DNA of 15,802 nt from JBFWIL01 sp050256015 (lineage in GTDB: Bacteria; Bacteroidota; Bacteroidia; Bacteroidales; Prolixibacteraceae), in contig JBFWIL010000032.1 in assembly GCA_050256015.1 (NCBI GenBank), positions 1-15,802 of the forward strand, in the 5' to 3' direction. Position numbers and translations under genes: made by a program. This document shows, one piece after another, positions 6,776 to 14,407 of the stretch (position 1 is its first letter; the number at the start of each line of letters is the position of its first letter). Below the pieces are notes generated by a model. The model was not told the DNA's origin. It ran no database searches and saw only the letters and a list, made by a program, of their open reading frames with translations.

Positions 6776-7651
6776 ATGAAAAATGCAGATCGGCTCATTT
6801 TTATCCTGGGGGTTCTGGTTTTTTTGTCTTCCTGCTCGGGATCTGCAGGGAGAAGAAGAAACGGGTCCGGACAATCCAAATCTGTGGGGATTCAGTTGTA
6901 TTCGGTCAGGGAGGATATGGAAAAGGATCCTTCCGCAACCCTGGCCCGTCTGGGCGAAATCGGTTATGCTTATGCCGAAGCGGCAGGTTATGCCGATGGT
7001 AAATTCTACGGGATGAGTCCGGTCGAATTTAAGACGCTGCTTGGGAAAAACGGCATGAGCATGAAAGGTTCTCATGCCGGAATCAACCTGCCTGCGGCCG
7101 TAGACTGGGGAAAGACCATGGCCTGGTGGGATACCTGCATTGCCGCCCATAAGGAAGCCGGGGCGGAATGGATTGTGAAACCTTCTATGGGGAGGGAAGC
7201 ATACCGCAGCCTGGATACCCTGAAAATGTACTGTGCGTATTACAACGCCATCGGGGAAAAATGTAATGCAGCCGGTATTCGTTTTGGTTATCATAATCAT
7301 GCCAGTGAGTTTGACACCGAACTGGACGGGAAGCCGGTCTATGATATTCTGCTGGAGAATACCGATCCGGAGAAAGTGATGTTTCAGCTGGATCTGTACT
7401 GGATCAAGGAAGGAGGCAAGGAGGCATCCGACTATTTTGAACGTTATCCCGGACGTTTTGAAATCTACCACGTGAAAGATGAAAAAGAGCTGGGGGCCAG
7501 CGGAACCATGGATTTTAAGACGGCTTTTGAGCTTGCGGAGAAAGCCGGGATGAAGCACTATGTGGTGGAGGTGGAACGTTACGATTATGCTCCGCTGGAG
7601 AGTGTGACCAGGAGTTATGAATTTTTAAATACGGCCGATTATGTAAAATAG
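6776..7651 (+). CDS. Lipoprotein TIM-barrel sugar isomerase/epimerase-like protein (AP_endonuc_2 family)
   Basis: The 291-residue protein begins with a lipoprotein signal: a hydrophobic stretch ending in LSSC with Cys20 as lipidation site, followed by SGSAG. The mature part is a xylose-isomerase-like TIM barrel. VGIQLYSVREDMEKDP opens the first strand, GSHAG and FGYHNHASEF carry metal-binding histidines, and FQLDLYWIKEGG and YHVKDEKE supply further metal-site residues. The usual final metal-ligand glutamate is probably in YVVEVERYD. Cytosolic relatives isomerise sugars. Lipid-anchored Bacteroidota relatives include enzymes that act on 3-keto-glycosides, but the substrate here cannot be assigned. 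The gene is monocistronic, with its own promoter, and converges with the MFS gene 27 nt downstream. Confidence 0.88.
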   Translation: MKNADRLIFILGVLVFLSSCSGSAGRRRNGSGQSKSVGIQLYSVREDMEKDPSATLARLGEIGYAYAEAAGYADGKFYGMSPVEFKTLLGKNGMSMKGSHAGINLPAAVDWGKTMAWWDTCIAAHKEAGAEWIVKPSMGREAYRSLDTLKMYCAYYNAIGEKCNAAGIRFGYHNHASEFDTELDGKPVYDILLENTDPEKVMFQLDLYWIKEGGKEASDYFERYPGRFEIYHVKDEKELGASGTMDFKTAFELAEKAGMKHYVVEVERYDYAPLESVTRSYEFLNTADYVK

Positions 7652-7671
7652 CCGGTAATTTGATACAATCG

Positions 7672-7697
7672 CGGCTGCTTAATTTTTTCGGCAGCCG
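7672..7697. terminator. Inverted repeat between convergent genes, possible bidirectional terminator
   Basis: CGGCTGC (7672-7678) and GCAGCCG (7691-7697) form a perfect 7-bp GC-rich stem with a 12-nt AT-rich loop. It lies 20 nt after the TIM-barrel stop and overlaps the last codons of the MFS gene. No strong U run follows on either side, so intrinsic termination is only a possibility. Confidence 0.35.
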
Positions 7698-8956
7698 AAT
7701 CCGGGAGCGATTTTAAGCCGTCGGGCCATGAGAAAACCCGGAAGGGTGCAGAGCATCACCCAGATAAAGAAATGCCGGTAGCCTATATGTTCCTGGAGCC
7801 AGCCGCTTAGCATGCCGGGGAGCATCATGCCCAGGGCCATGAATCCGGTGGAGATGGCGTAATGTGCCGTCCGGTGTTTTCCTCCTGAGAGCCAGATCAT
7901 ATACAGCGTGTAGGCAGTAAAGCCAAATCCGTATCCGAATTGTTCGATCACCACGCAACTGCTGATGAGGTACAGGTTTTGCGGCTGGATGAAGGAAAGG
8001 TATACATAAACCAGATTGGGCAGGTTCATGGCCATGACCATGGGCCAGAGCCAGTACTTCATGCCCCGGCGGGCGACGGCAATGCCTCCCAGGATGCCTC
8101 CCAGGGTCAGGGCAATGACCCCGGCTGTTCCGTAAATAACCCCAATGTATCCGGTGCTCAGTCCGAGTCCGCCCATCGCGGGTTCGTCAAGCATAAACGG
8201 TGCAGCCAGTTTTACCAGTTGCGCTTCTCCTAACCGGAAAACAAGCAGGAACAAGAGGGCGGAACCGATACCTTTTTTTCGGAAATAGGAAAGAAAGGTA
8301 TCCGTAAAGCCAGCAAGAACCGCCCGGGGAGATCTGCCTGTTCTTTTCCGGTCGGCAGCCGGACAGGGAAGTGTAAGGAAATGCCACAGGCAGAATGACA
8401 GAAAGAGTCCGCCTAGAATGAAAAAAGTTAGCTGCCAGGCCAGGGCAATGGTGCCGGCATGCTGCTCCAGGTAGCCTGCCAGAATGACGAGCGGTCCCTG
8501 TCCTGCCAGCATGGCAAAGCGGTAAAAGGTGTTGCGGATACCTACAAAAAAAGCTTGACGGTGTTCGGACAAGCCCAGCATGTAAAAACCGTCGGCAGCA
8601 ATGTCGTGGGTGGCTGAGCTGAAAGCCATCAGCCAGAGAAAAGCCAGGGAATACTGCACAAAGCAGGGAGCCGGAAGGCTGAAGGCCACTGCAGCCATAG
8701 CACTTCCTACCAGCAGTTGCATGCTTATAATCCAGAACCGCTTGGTGCTCAGGTTGTCGATCAGCGGACTCCATAGTGGTTTGATAACCCAGGGCAGGTA
8801 CAGCCAGCTGGTGTACAGGGCAATGTTGGTGTTCGAAAGGCCCAGCCGTTTGTACATGATGACCGACACACTCATTACCACCACGTATGGCAGTCCTTCG
8901 GCAAAATACAGTGAGGGGATCCAACTCCAGGGATTTCGGGTGACTGGCTTTTCCAT
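7679..8956 (-). CDS. AmpG-like major facilitator transporter (muropeptide/sugar permease family)
   Basis: This polytopic inner-membrane protein of 425 residues has about 12 hydrophobic segments. The start is placed at the ATG at 8956 (MEKPVTRNPW). An upstream in-frame extension to 9121 is possible, but it is Arg-rich, non-family sequence that lies inside the spoIID-like gene. The N-terminal SLYFAEGLPYVVV and the following LPWVIKPLWSPLID correspond to the AmpG/PAT1 signature (the K-x-L-W-(S/A)-P-L-x-D loop after helix 2). E. coli AmpG imports GlcNAc-anhydroMurNAc peptides. It is the last gene of the minus-strand run, 38 nt after the SpoIID-like gene, which supports a role with peptidoglycan-derived sugars. 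Another sugar or a siderophore-like substrate remains possible. Confidence 0.85.
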   Translation of the reverse strand: MEKPVTRNPWSWIPSLYFAEGLPYVVVMSVSVIMYKRLGLSNTNIALYTSWLYLPWVIKPLWSPLIDNLSTKRFWIISMQLLVGSAMAAVAFSLPAPCFVQYSLAFLWLMAFSSATHDIAADGFYMLGLSEHRQAFFVGIRNTFYRFAMLAGQGPLVILAGYLEQHAGTIALAWQLTFFILGGLFLSFCLWHFLTLPCPAADRKRTGRSPRAVLAGFTDTFLSYFRKKGIGSALLFLLVFRLGEAQLVKLAAPFMLDEPAMGGLGLSTGYIGVIYGTAGVIALTLGGILGGIAVARRGMKYWLWPMVMAMNLPNLVYVYLSFIQPQNLYLISSCVVIEQFGYGFGFTAYTLYMIWLSGGKHRTAHYAISTGFMALGMMLPGMLSGWLQEHIGYRHFFIWVMLCTLPGFLMARRLKIAPGFGCRKN

Positions 8957-8994
8957 TTTTGATTCGTTTGCTTCTCGGTAAGGCTGTTGCCGGC

Positions 8995-10353
8995 TTATGG
9001 TTTGTATATGGTTTTCAGTTCTGCTCCGCGGAAATAATGCGCCAGGATATGCCGGTAGCTGAATCCATGTTCGGCCATAACGGCTGCGCCGATCTGGCAG
9101 AGGCCTACTCCGTGTCCCCATCCTGCTCCGTGGAGTAAAAACTGCCGGGGAATGCCATTACGGATTTCGGGATAATCAACCACAAAGGCCGAGCTGTACA
9201 GATGGGAAGGGGAAAGGGCTTTCCGTATTTCCAGTTCCTTGCCAATGACCAGCGTTTGTTTGGATCCTGTGACACGTAGGCGTACCAGTCGCCCGCTGAC
9301 CCCTCTTTCCACCGGGTCCAGCCGGAGGATGGTTCCGAAATCCGTTCCGGTTTTCCGCAGCAGCAGGTTGGCCAGTTCCTCCTGGCTGTAGGAAACTTTC
9401 CACCGGTAAAAATCAGTGGTACGCCGGTCGAATTGCGGGAGAACCTGGGTAAGCACCGGTTTGTATTGCGTATTGCAGAAAGCAGGCGGATTGCTCCTAA
9501 TCCATTTCCGGGCCTGTTTTTCCCGGCTCAGGTCAGGTTTTACCGTTCCGGTTTCGGCATCGCGTATGCCGGTGAGGTAACTGTGAGGAACCGGTTCCCA
9601 GACCCGTTCAAAATTTTCGGTCATACCTCCGCAGCATTTGGAAAAACGGGCATCGCAAATTGCTCCGGCCGATATTAAGACTTCGCCATAGGTGGATTGT
9701 ACAGCCTCAATTGCCTGCTTGCTCAGGATGCGGCCGGTTCCCTGATAGCGCTGGCAATGATCATCGGCACAAACGTCAAATAAGCGGTGATCTTCCCGGT
9801 CATACCAGCGGATCCGTTCTCCGGGCGTTTCTGTTTCCGTGTGGCCTGGTGCGGCGGCCCCTGGCTTCTTCCTTCGCTCCAGTTGGGCGAGCAGCCAGCT
9901 GCGGGAGATTACGGCGTGGGCTTTCAAAAGCTCAGGAGAGCTGGTGGCTCGCATTTCGGAAGAGATGACCGATTCCAGGTATGTTTCCAGCCGGATCAGG
10001 TTGATGAGGCGGACCAACCCGTCTTCGGGAAGAAGCCGCAGACTTCCTGAATAGCGCAGGTCTTCCTGCTGTTCCCAATGGAAAGCGATGCCTATGCTTA
10101 CCTGTCTGACCAGGAAAGAGCAGCCGGGTGATGCCGGAGTCAGGGTGAGTTGGCTGGAGCATACCGAAGATGCTCCTGAAAGAATCAGTTTCACTTCTTC
10201 TCCGCGGAGGATGGCCCGGCAGAACCCTGTGAACGGTCGGCTTGCCTCTGCAATTTCGTCTCTGGTCCGGGTAAGTGTATATATTCCGCTTAATTCAAAG
10301 CTGATTTCCGGAGCAGCCAGTATTCCGGCGTGTATGAGTGGTTGTCTGTTCAT
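8995..10353 (-). CDS. SpoIID/LytB domain protein, putative lytic transglycosylase, no signal peptide
   Basis: SpoIID enzymes cleave peptide-free peptidoglycan glycan strands to give anhydroMurNAc ends. This 452-residue protein has the core block LETYLESVISSEM (122-134), in which Glu133 corresponds to the catalytic glutamate. KAHAVISRSW (144-153) follows. Cys195/Cys200 in DVCADDHCQRYQG and Cys240/Cys241 in FSKCCGG resemble the cysteine-rich metal-site region of the family. The C-terminal signature is HGAGWGHGVGLCQIGA (408-423) with SYRHILAHYF. There is no signal peptide or transmembrane segment. The start is fixed because its ATG overlaps the previous gene's stop (ATGA, 10350-10353), so the protein appears cytosolic. 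About 100 N-terminal residues form a separate beta-rich module that I do not recognise. Confidence 0.9.
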   Translation of the reverse strand: MNRQPLIHAGILAAPEISFELSGIYTLTRTRDEIAEASRPFTGFCRAILRGEEVKLILSGASSVCSSQLTLTPASPGCSFLVRQVSIGIAFHWEQQEDLRYSGSLRLLPEDGLVRLINLIRLETYLESVISSEMRATSSPELLKAHAVISRSWLLAQLERRKKPGAAAPGHTETETPGERIRWYDREDHRLFDVCADDHCQRYQGTGRILSKQAIEAVQSTYGEVLISAGAICDARFSKCCGGMTENFERVWEPVPHSYLTGIRDAETGTVKPDLSREKQARKWIRSNPPAFCNTQYKPVLTQVLPQFDRRTTDFYRWKVSYSQEELANLLLRKTGTDFGTILRLDPVERGVSGRLVRLRVTGSKQTLVIGKELEIRKALSPSHLYSSAFVVDYPEIRNGIPRQFLLHGAGWGHGVGLCQIGAAVMAEHGFSYRHILAHYFRGAELKTIYKP

Positions 10354-12770
10354 CGGCTGGCAGTGATTTGTTTGATAAGTTGCTTAAAGGAGGCATCGTT
10401 CAGACTGACTTCATCCAGAAGTGCGGCCAACTGTTCCGGGCGGATTTTATTGTAATCTTCCTCCCGGGGCAGAATGATCAGTCCGCCGAGTTCAGAGGAA
10501 GCCGGACTGAGCAGTAGTTGTTGGGCCCCCCGGGCATGATACAGCCGGGGACGCTGTTTTTCCCGGGGGAAGATCAGCAAATTCCAGCGGCCGTTCCGGA
10601 AGTTACAGAGCAGGTTGAGCATGGGTTCCGGTTTTTCCGGCTGCAGTTGTGCCAGGATATGCAGAATCCGGCCGAACCAGCGTTCCAACTCTCCTGCTGA
10701 AGCGGAGGAAAGGTTGACGGCTTTGCGAAAGTATTCTTTCCCAATGGCTGTTATGCTTAGCCCCGGTGCGGCTACCAGCAGTTTCCCGTAACGGCCGGCT
10801 ATGTCTTCTTTTTCCCTTTCTGCCGGCAGCATGCCGCGGCTGACGGCCTGAAAATGCATATGATCGGGTGCTGAGGCTCCGCATTGCGGACCGTTGTATA
10901 ACAGGGTGTATGCCGGGAGCCGGCGGCTGAATTCCAGCAAACTGGGGAATTCCGTTTCGATTTGCTGGGGGCGGTGTTCGTTTAGCACCAGGGTGAAATG
11001 CTCCGGAAAAACAGGAAAGGGGTTGAGCAACAAGCTGTAGCGGTTATCCATGGCAAGGGCCTGTTGTTCCGGAGGCCGGTTGGTTTCGCAGAGGAAACAA
11101 GGCCGGAGTCTTACCGATGCGGAATCGGTTGCTGCTGCCGTGGAGCGCATCCGTGCCGGATTATGCTGAAGGATCAGCTCAAATGCTTCGTAACGGAATG
11201 TTTTGGATACGACCTGGCTCAGCGCGGCATAGTTTTTTCCGGCCAGCGGCCATTGATTTTGTTGTTCCCGGATCAGCCGGTTGAGTGCTGCGGCAAGTTT
11301 ACCGGACTGCGGATCGCTTATCCTGTTCTTTTTGCGGTTCATTCGGATTCTGGTCTGTAATTCTATGCTGCGCAGGCGGTCTTTGTAGTTGTCGTGTTCG
11401 TTTTGACGCTGCAGATCAAGAGCGGCATCCGTGTTGTCCTCCCAACGCCGGCAGAGATAAACGGGAGAGTAAAGGCGGCCGGTCTTCCAGCTGCGCGAGA
11501 TGGCCAGGGCAACGGCATAATCTTCTCCATAGCTGGTGTTGGGAAAACGGATTTCACGGATTACCGGTGTGTAAAAAGCTCTGGGAGCACCCAGTCCGTT
11601 GATGCGCAGGGCGTTGTTCGGGCCGTTCTCCTGGGTCCATTCCCGGTGGTCAATAAGTCCGGGAGGCAGCGGATTCAGCTTATAATCACAGATCAGGTAA
11701 GAACCGATCACCATGGCGCAGCGTTCCCTGTGAAACACATCGACCAACTTCTGCAGGCTGTCTTCTCCTGCATAAAGGTCATCGCTGTCGAGTTGTACGG
11801 CAAAGCGTCCGCAGCACGTATGGAATATGGCCTCGTTCCAGCAGCCTCCGATACCCAGGCCGGTGCGTTGCGGACAAAGACGGACCAGCCGCTTGTCTGT
11901 ATATTGCTTGAGCAGTTCGGTAGTCCCGTCGGTGGAATGGTTGTCGACCACGATCAGGTTGAAGGGGAAGCTGGTCTTTTGGTTCAGTACCGAATTAACA
12001 GCGTCGCAAATAGTCCGGGCCCGGTTGCGGACGGGGATGACTACGCTGGCTTCCACCGGAAAATCTTCCCAGTGGCTGACTTCCCGGAAAGGAGGGGTAA
12101 GCAGGGCGCCCAGCTTGTACAGGTGGGCGGCGCAGGCTGCTTCCATTTCCCGTTGCATTTCCCGGGAATCCGGATTGAGGTAGTCAAACTGTTTAGCTCC
12201 GGATTCCCGGATATCGTTTTCCTCCACGGAAAACAGAGGCTCGGGCAGGCGGAGCAGCTTTCCTTTACGGGAAGCCAGCAGCCTCAGGGCATAGGCTCCG
12301 GCGTGCTGCCATCCGGGTTCTGTTTCCCGGGCAAAGGCTTCGAGCATATTACGCCGGTAAAGCTGGGCCGGACCGAAGTTGAAGCTTTCACGCAGACTTC
12401 CCGGCTGGCAGTCGGTTACCGCATGGTAGCGCCTTTCTCCGCAGACGATTTCGTAATAGTCGCCGTACACCATGGCTGCAGCGGTGTTGTGTGCTGTGCT
12501 TTCCATTCGTTCCAGGGCAAATTGTCCCGGTTCCAGCCGGTTTCCGCTTAAGGCCAGCAGTACCAGCCTGCTTCGTGCTTTCCGGGCGATGGCTTTTATT
12601 GTTTCAACCGATACGGGCCGGTTGGTGAGCAGGATTTCTGCCCCGGAATAGTTGGAGGGAGCGGGACTGAGCACAAAGAGGGAACCGCAGCAGGCTGAGG
12701 CACGCAGCAGGCCGATCGTGTGCTGGGTTTCCCGTTGTTCTCCCTCGGCAATAAAACAGTCAATTTTCAC
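10350..12770 (-). CDS. Fusion: tandem GT-A-like glycosyltransferase (family 2) plus DUF4922/GalT-Ap4A-phosphorylase-like domain
   Basis: This 806-residue protein has no signal peptide or membrane segment. Residues 1 to about 200 resemble a degenerate GT-A half (VYGDYYE at 101-107, FGPAQLYRRNML, then LPEPLFSVEEND). Residues 240-450 are a canonical family-2 glycosyltransferase: SVVIPVRNR, VVDNHSTDGT (274-283), the metal-binding QLDSDD (Asp328/Asp330/Asp331) and GEDYAVAL (415-422). Residues 485-806 match DUF4922: CFLC (558-561, possible zinc site), NPFPVFPEHFTLVLNEHRPQ (583-602), then NGPQCGASAPDHMHFQ. In that last stretch His637-x-His639-x-Gln641 matches the HxHxQ active site of the GalT and Ap4A-phosphorylase branch of the HIT superfamily, with His639 the likely nucleotidylated residue. 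It probably makes, consumes or transfers a nucleotide sugar; substrates are unknown. The start is GTG; an in-frame TAA 13-15 nt upstream excludes a longer start. Confidence 0.8.
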   Translation of the reverse strand: MKIDCFIAEGEQRETQHTIGLLRASACCGSLFVLSPAPSNYSGAEILLTNRPVSVETIKAIARKARSRLVLLALSGNRLEPGQFALERMESTAHNTAAAMVYGDYYEIVCGERRYHAVTDCQPGSLRESFNFGPAQLYRRNMLEAFARETEPGWQHAGAYALRLLASRKGKLLRLPEPLFSVEENDIRESGAKQFDYLNPDSREMQREMEAACAAHLYKLGALLTPPFREVSHWEDFPVEASVVIPVRNRARTICDAVNSVLNQKTSFPFNLIVVDNHSTDGTTELLKQYTDKRLVRLCPQRTGLGIGGCWNEAIFHTCCGRFAVQLDSDDLYAGEDSLQKLVDVFHRERCAMVIGSYLICDYKLNPLPPGLIDHREWTQENGPNNALRINGLGAPRAFYTPVIREIRFPNTSYGEDYAVALAISRSWKTGRLYSPVYLCRRWEDNTDAALDLQRQNEHDNYKDRLRSIELQTRIRMNRKKNRISDPQSGKLAAALNRLIREQQNQWPLAGKNYAALSQVVSKTFRYEAFELILQHNPARMRSTAAATDSASVRLRPCFLCETNRPPEQQALAMDNRYSLLLNPFPVFPEHFTLVLNEHRPQQIETEFPSLLEFSRRLPAYTLLYNGPQCGASAPDHMHFQAVSRGMLPAEREKEDIAGRYGKLLVAAPGLSITAIGKEYFRKAVNLSSASAGELERWFGRILHILAQLQPEKPEPMLNLLCNFRNGRWNLLIFPREKQRPRLYHARGAQQLLLSPASSELGGLIILPREEDYNKIRPEQLAALLDEVSLNDASFKQLIKQITASR

Positions 12771-12823
12771 TCGAAAAAAAAATTAGTTGATAATCCATAA
12801 TCCCGGATTTTCCCGCGATGTAG

Positions 12824-14329
12824 TTACCAGTTCAGCCTTACCGGGCGGCTGAGTTTGCTTTCGTTGCTGAGACGGTCCAGGGCAGATACCCGGAACTCAA
12901 AGCGTTCGGCCGGACCGTCAGCCGGTTTCAACCGGATCCGGCTGGAGCGTGTAATAAGCAAAATGGAGCGGGGATCGGAGGGGTCGCAAGCTTCCCCTTT
13001 TTGGTTTATATAAACGATGTAACACACCGGGCGGTCTGTTTCATCCCGGAATTTTGGTGTTTTCCAGCGAAGTTCCGTGCCCCGTCTGCGAAAGCGTCTG
13101 GGAGCCCGGGGAGGAAGGTCGTCTATCCAGGGCATGGGGGGAATAAGGGCAGGCAGGGCATACAGGTCTTGTTGCAGGCTGTCCTGAAATCCCATCAGAT
13201 CGCGTTCCAGATGTTTGGCGCTGTACAGGGCCCCTCCCTGAATCCCCTCAAATTTTCGCATCATGCGGATCTGACGGGGCAGCTGACTGGCTTGTCTCCA
13301 TTCGGGAACAGCGGAAGTCCTTCCCGATTTATACAGTGCCTGCCCGATGTAAAGGGTCCGGTTAAAACGGTTGGCATTCCACCAGCGGCAAAGCAGTTCA
13401 AAGTTGGCCGCCGGATGACCGATATGCCAGTATAGCTGAGGAAGCACATAATCGATCCAGCCGTTTTGCAGCCATTTGAGAATGTCGGCATACAATCCGT
13501 CATAGTTAGTGATTCCGGCCGCGGTCAGTGAGCCCCGGGAATCGTCCGACTGGTTACGCCAGACCCCAAACGGACTGATCCCGAATTTTACCCAGGGCTT
13601 GGGTTCCTTGATTACCCGGGCCAGCAAGCAAATGGTTTCATCCACATTGTTCCGGCGCCAGTCATTAATCTGTTCGGGCCGGAAAGATCCGGGATGCTGG
13701 TGGTAGGTGAGCAGGTCGGGAAAGGGAACCCCGGCAACAGGATAGGGATAAAAATAATCGTCAAAATGAATGGCGTCAACATCGTAACGGCTAACAATAT
13801 CGCGGACCACTTCAGAAATGAATATCCGGACTTCAGGGAGTCCCGGATTGAAGTAGAGCTTCCCCCCGTATGTAACAATCCATTCCGGATGACTGAAGGC
13901 GATGTGGCTGGCTGCAAGTGGTTCGCCGGCATTCTGTGCAACGCGGAACGGATTGCACCAGAGGTGAAATTCCATATTTCGCCGGTGACATTCGCGAATC
14001 CAGAAAGCCAGCGGGTCGTAGCCCGGATTTTTACCAGGGGTGCCGGTAAGGTACCGTGACCAGGGTTCCAGTTCGGAGGGGTAGAAGGCGTCGGAGGCGG
14101 GACGTCCCTGAAAGATTACGGCATTGAAGCCGGTTTGCTGAAGCCGGTCGAGCAGGGCAAGGGCTTCCTGCTGCTGTGCCTCGGGTGTAAGGCCCGGACG
14201 GGAGGGCCAGTCGATATTGTTTACAGTGGCTACCCAAGCTGCACGGAATTCATATTTGGGAGGTTTACCCTGTCCTTCCACCCGGAATATAGCCATAAGA
14301 AGCAGCAGGCAAAGCAATGGAATACGCAT
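12824..14329 (-). CDS. Secreted GHL10 family glycoside hydrolase (DigH/YngK-like) with C-terminal FnIII-like domain
   Basis: The 501-residue protein is placed at the ATG at 14329, which gives a classic signal peptide (MRIPLLCLLLLMAIFRVEG). The longer in-frame start at 14392 adds a basic stretch before it and is less likely. The mature N terminus shows the GHL10 opening EFRAAWVATVNNIDWPS (27-43). QGRPASDAFYPS, HLWCNPFRV, DAIHFDDYFYPYP (185-197, with likely catalytic acidic residues), GISPFGVWRN and DYVLPQLYWHIGH follow. Residues about 425-501 resemble a fibronectin type III domain. E. coli DigH (YddW) of this family hydrolyses peptide-free peptidoglycan glycans, so a periplasmic cell-wall role is likely. 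The gene lies 78 nt after mfd and 53 nt before the glycosyltransferase fusion, on the same strand. Confidence 0.88.
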   Translation of the reverse strand: MRIPLLCLLLLMAIFRVEGQGKPPKYEFRAAWVATVNNIDWPSRPGLTPEAQQQEALALLDRLQQTGFNAVIFQGRPASDAFYPSELEPWSRYLTGTPGKNPGYDPLAFWIRECHRRNMEFHLWCNPFRVAQNAGEPLAASHIAFSHPEWIVTYGGKLYFNPGLPEVRIFISEVVRDIVSRYDVDAIHFDDYFYPYPVAGVPFPDLLTYHQHPGSFRPEQINDWRRNNVDETICLLARVIKEPKPWVKFGISPFGVWRNQSDDSRGSLTAAGITNYDGLYADILKWLQNGWIDYVLPQLYWHIGHPAANFELLCRWWNANRFNRTLYIGQALYKSGRTSAVPEWRQASQLPRQIRMMRKFEGIQGGALYSAKHLERDLMGFQDSLQQDLYALPALIPPMPWIDDLPPRAPRRFRRRGTELRWKTPKFRDETDRPVCYIVYINQKGEACDPSDPRSILLITRSSRIRLKPADGPAERFEFRVSALDRLSNESKLSRPVRLNW

Positions 14330-14407
14330 AGATCTGATTTTTCTTTTTCTTTTGGCGGTGCAAATTAACCTATTTCTGCGAGATATGTGCACCTGCAGGA
14401 GTAATTT

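Noticed and set aside
8957..9121. Longer start for the AmpG-like transporter at 9121
   Set aside because: The extra 55 residues are Arg-rich, lie within the SpoIID-like gene and precede the natural family N terminus; the ATG at 8956 is better.
11394..12551. A 385-codon plus-strand open frame opposite the glycosyltransferase fusion gene
   Set aside because: It is antisense to a gene with clear family motifs on the minus strand, its translation shows no recognisable domain, and long antisense frames are common in GC-rich, codon-biased genes.
14330..14392. Longer start for the GHL10 hydrolase at 14392
   Set aside because: It would place 21 mostly basic residues ahead of an otherwise typical signal peptide that begins at the ATG at 14329.
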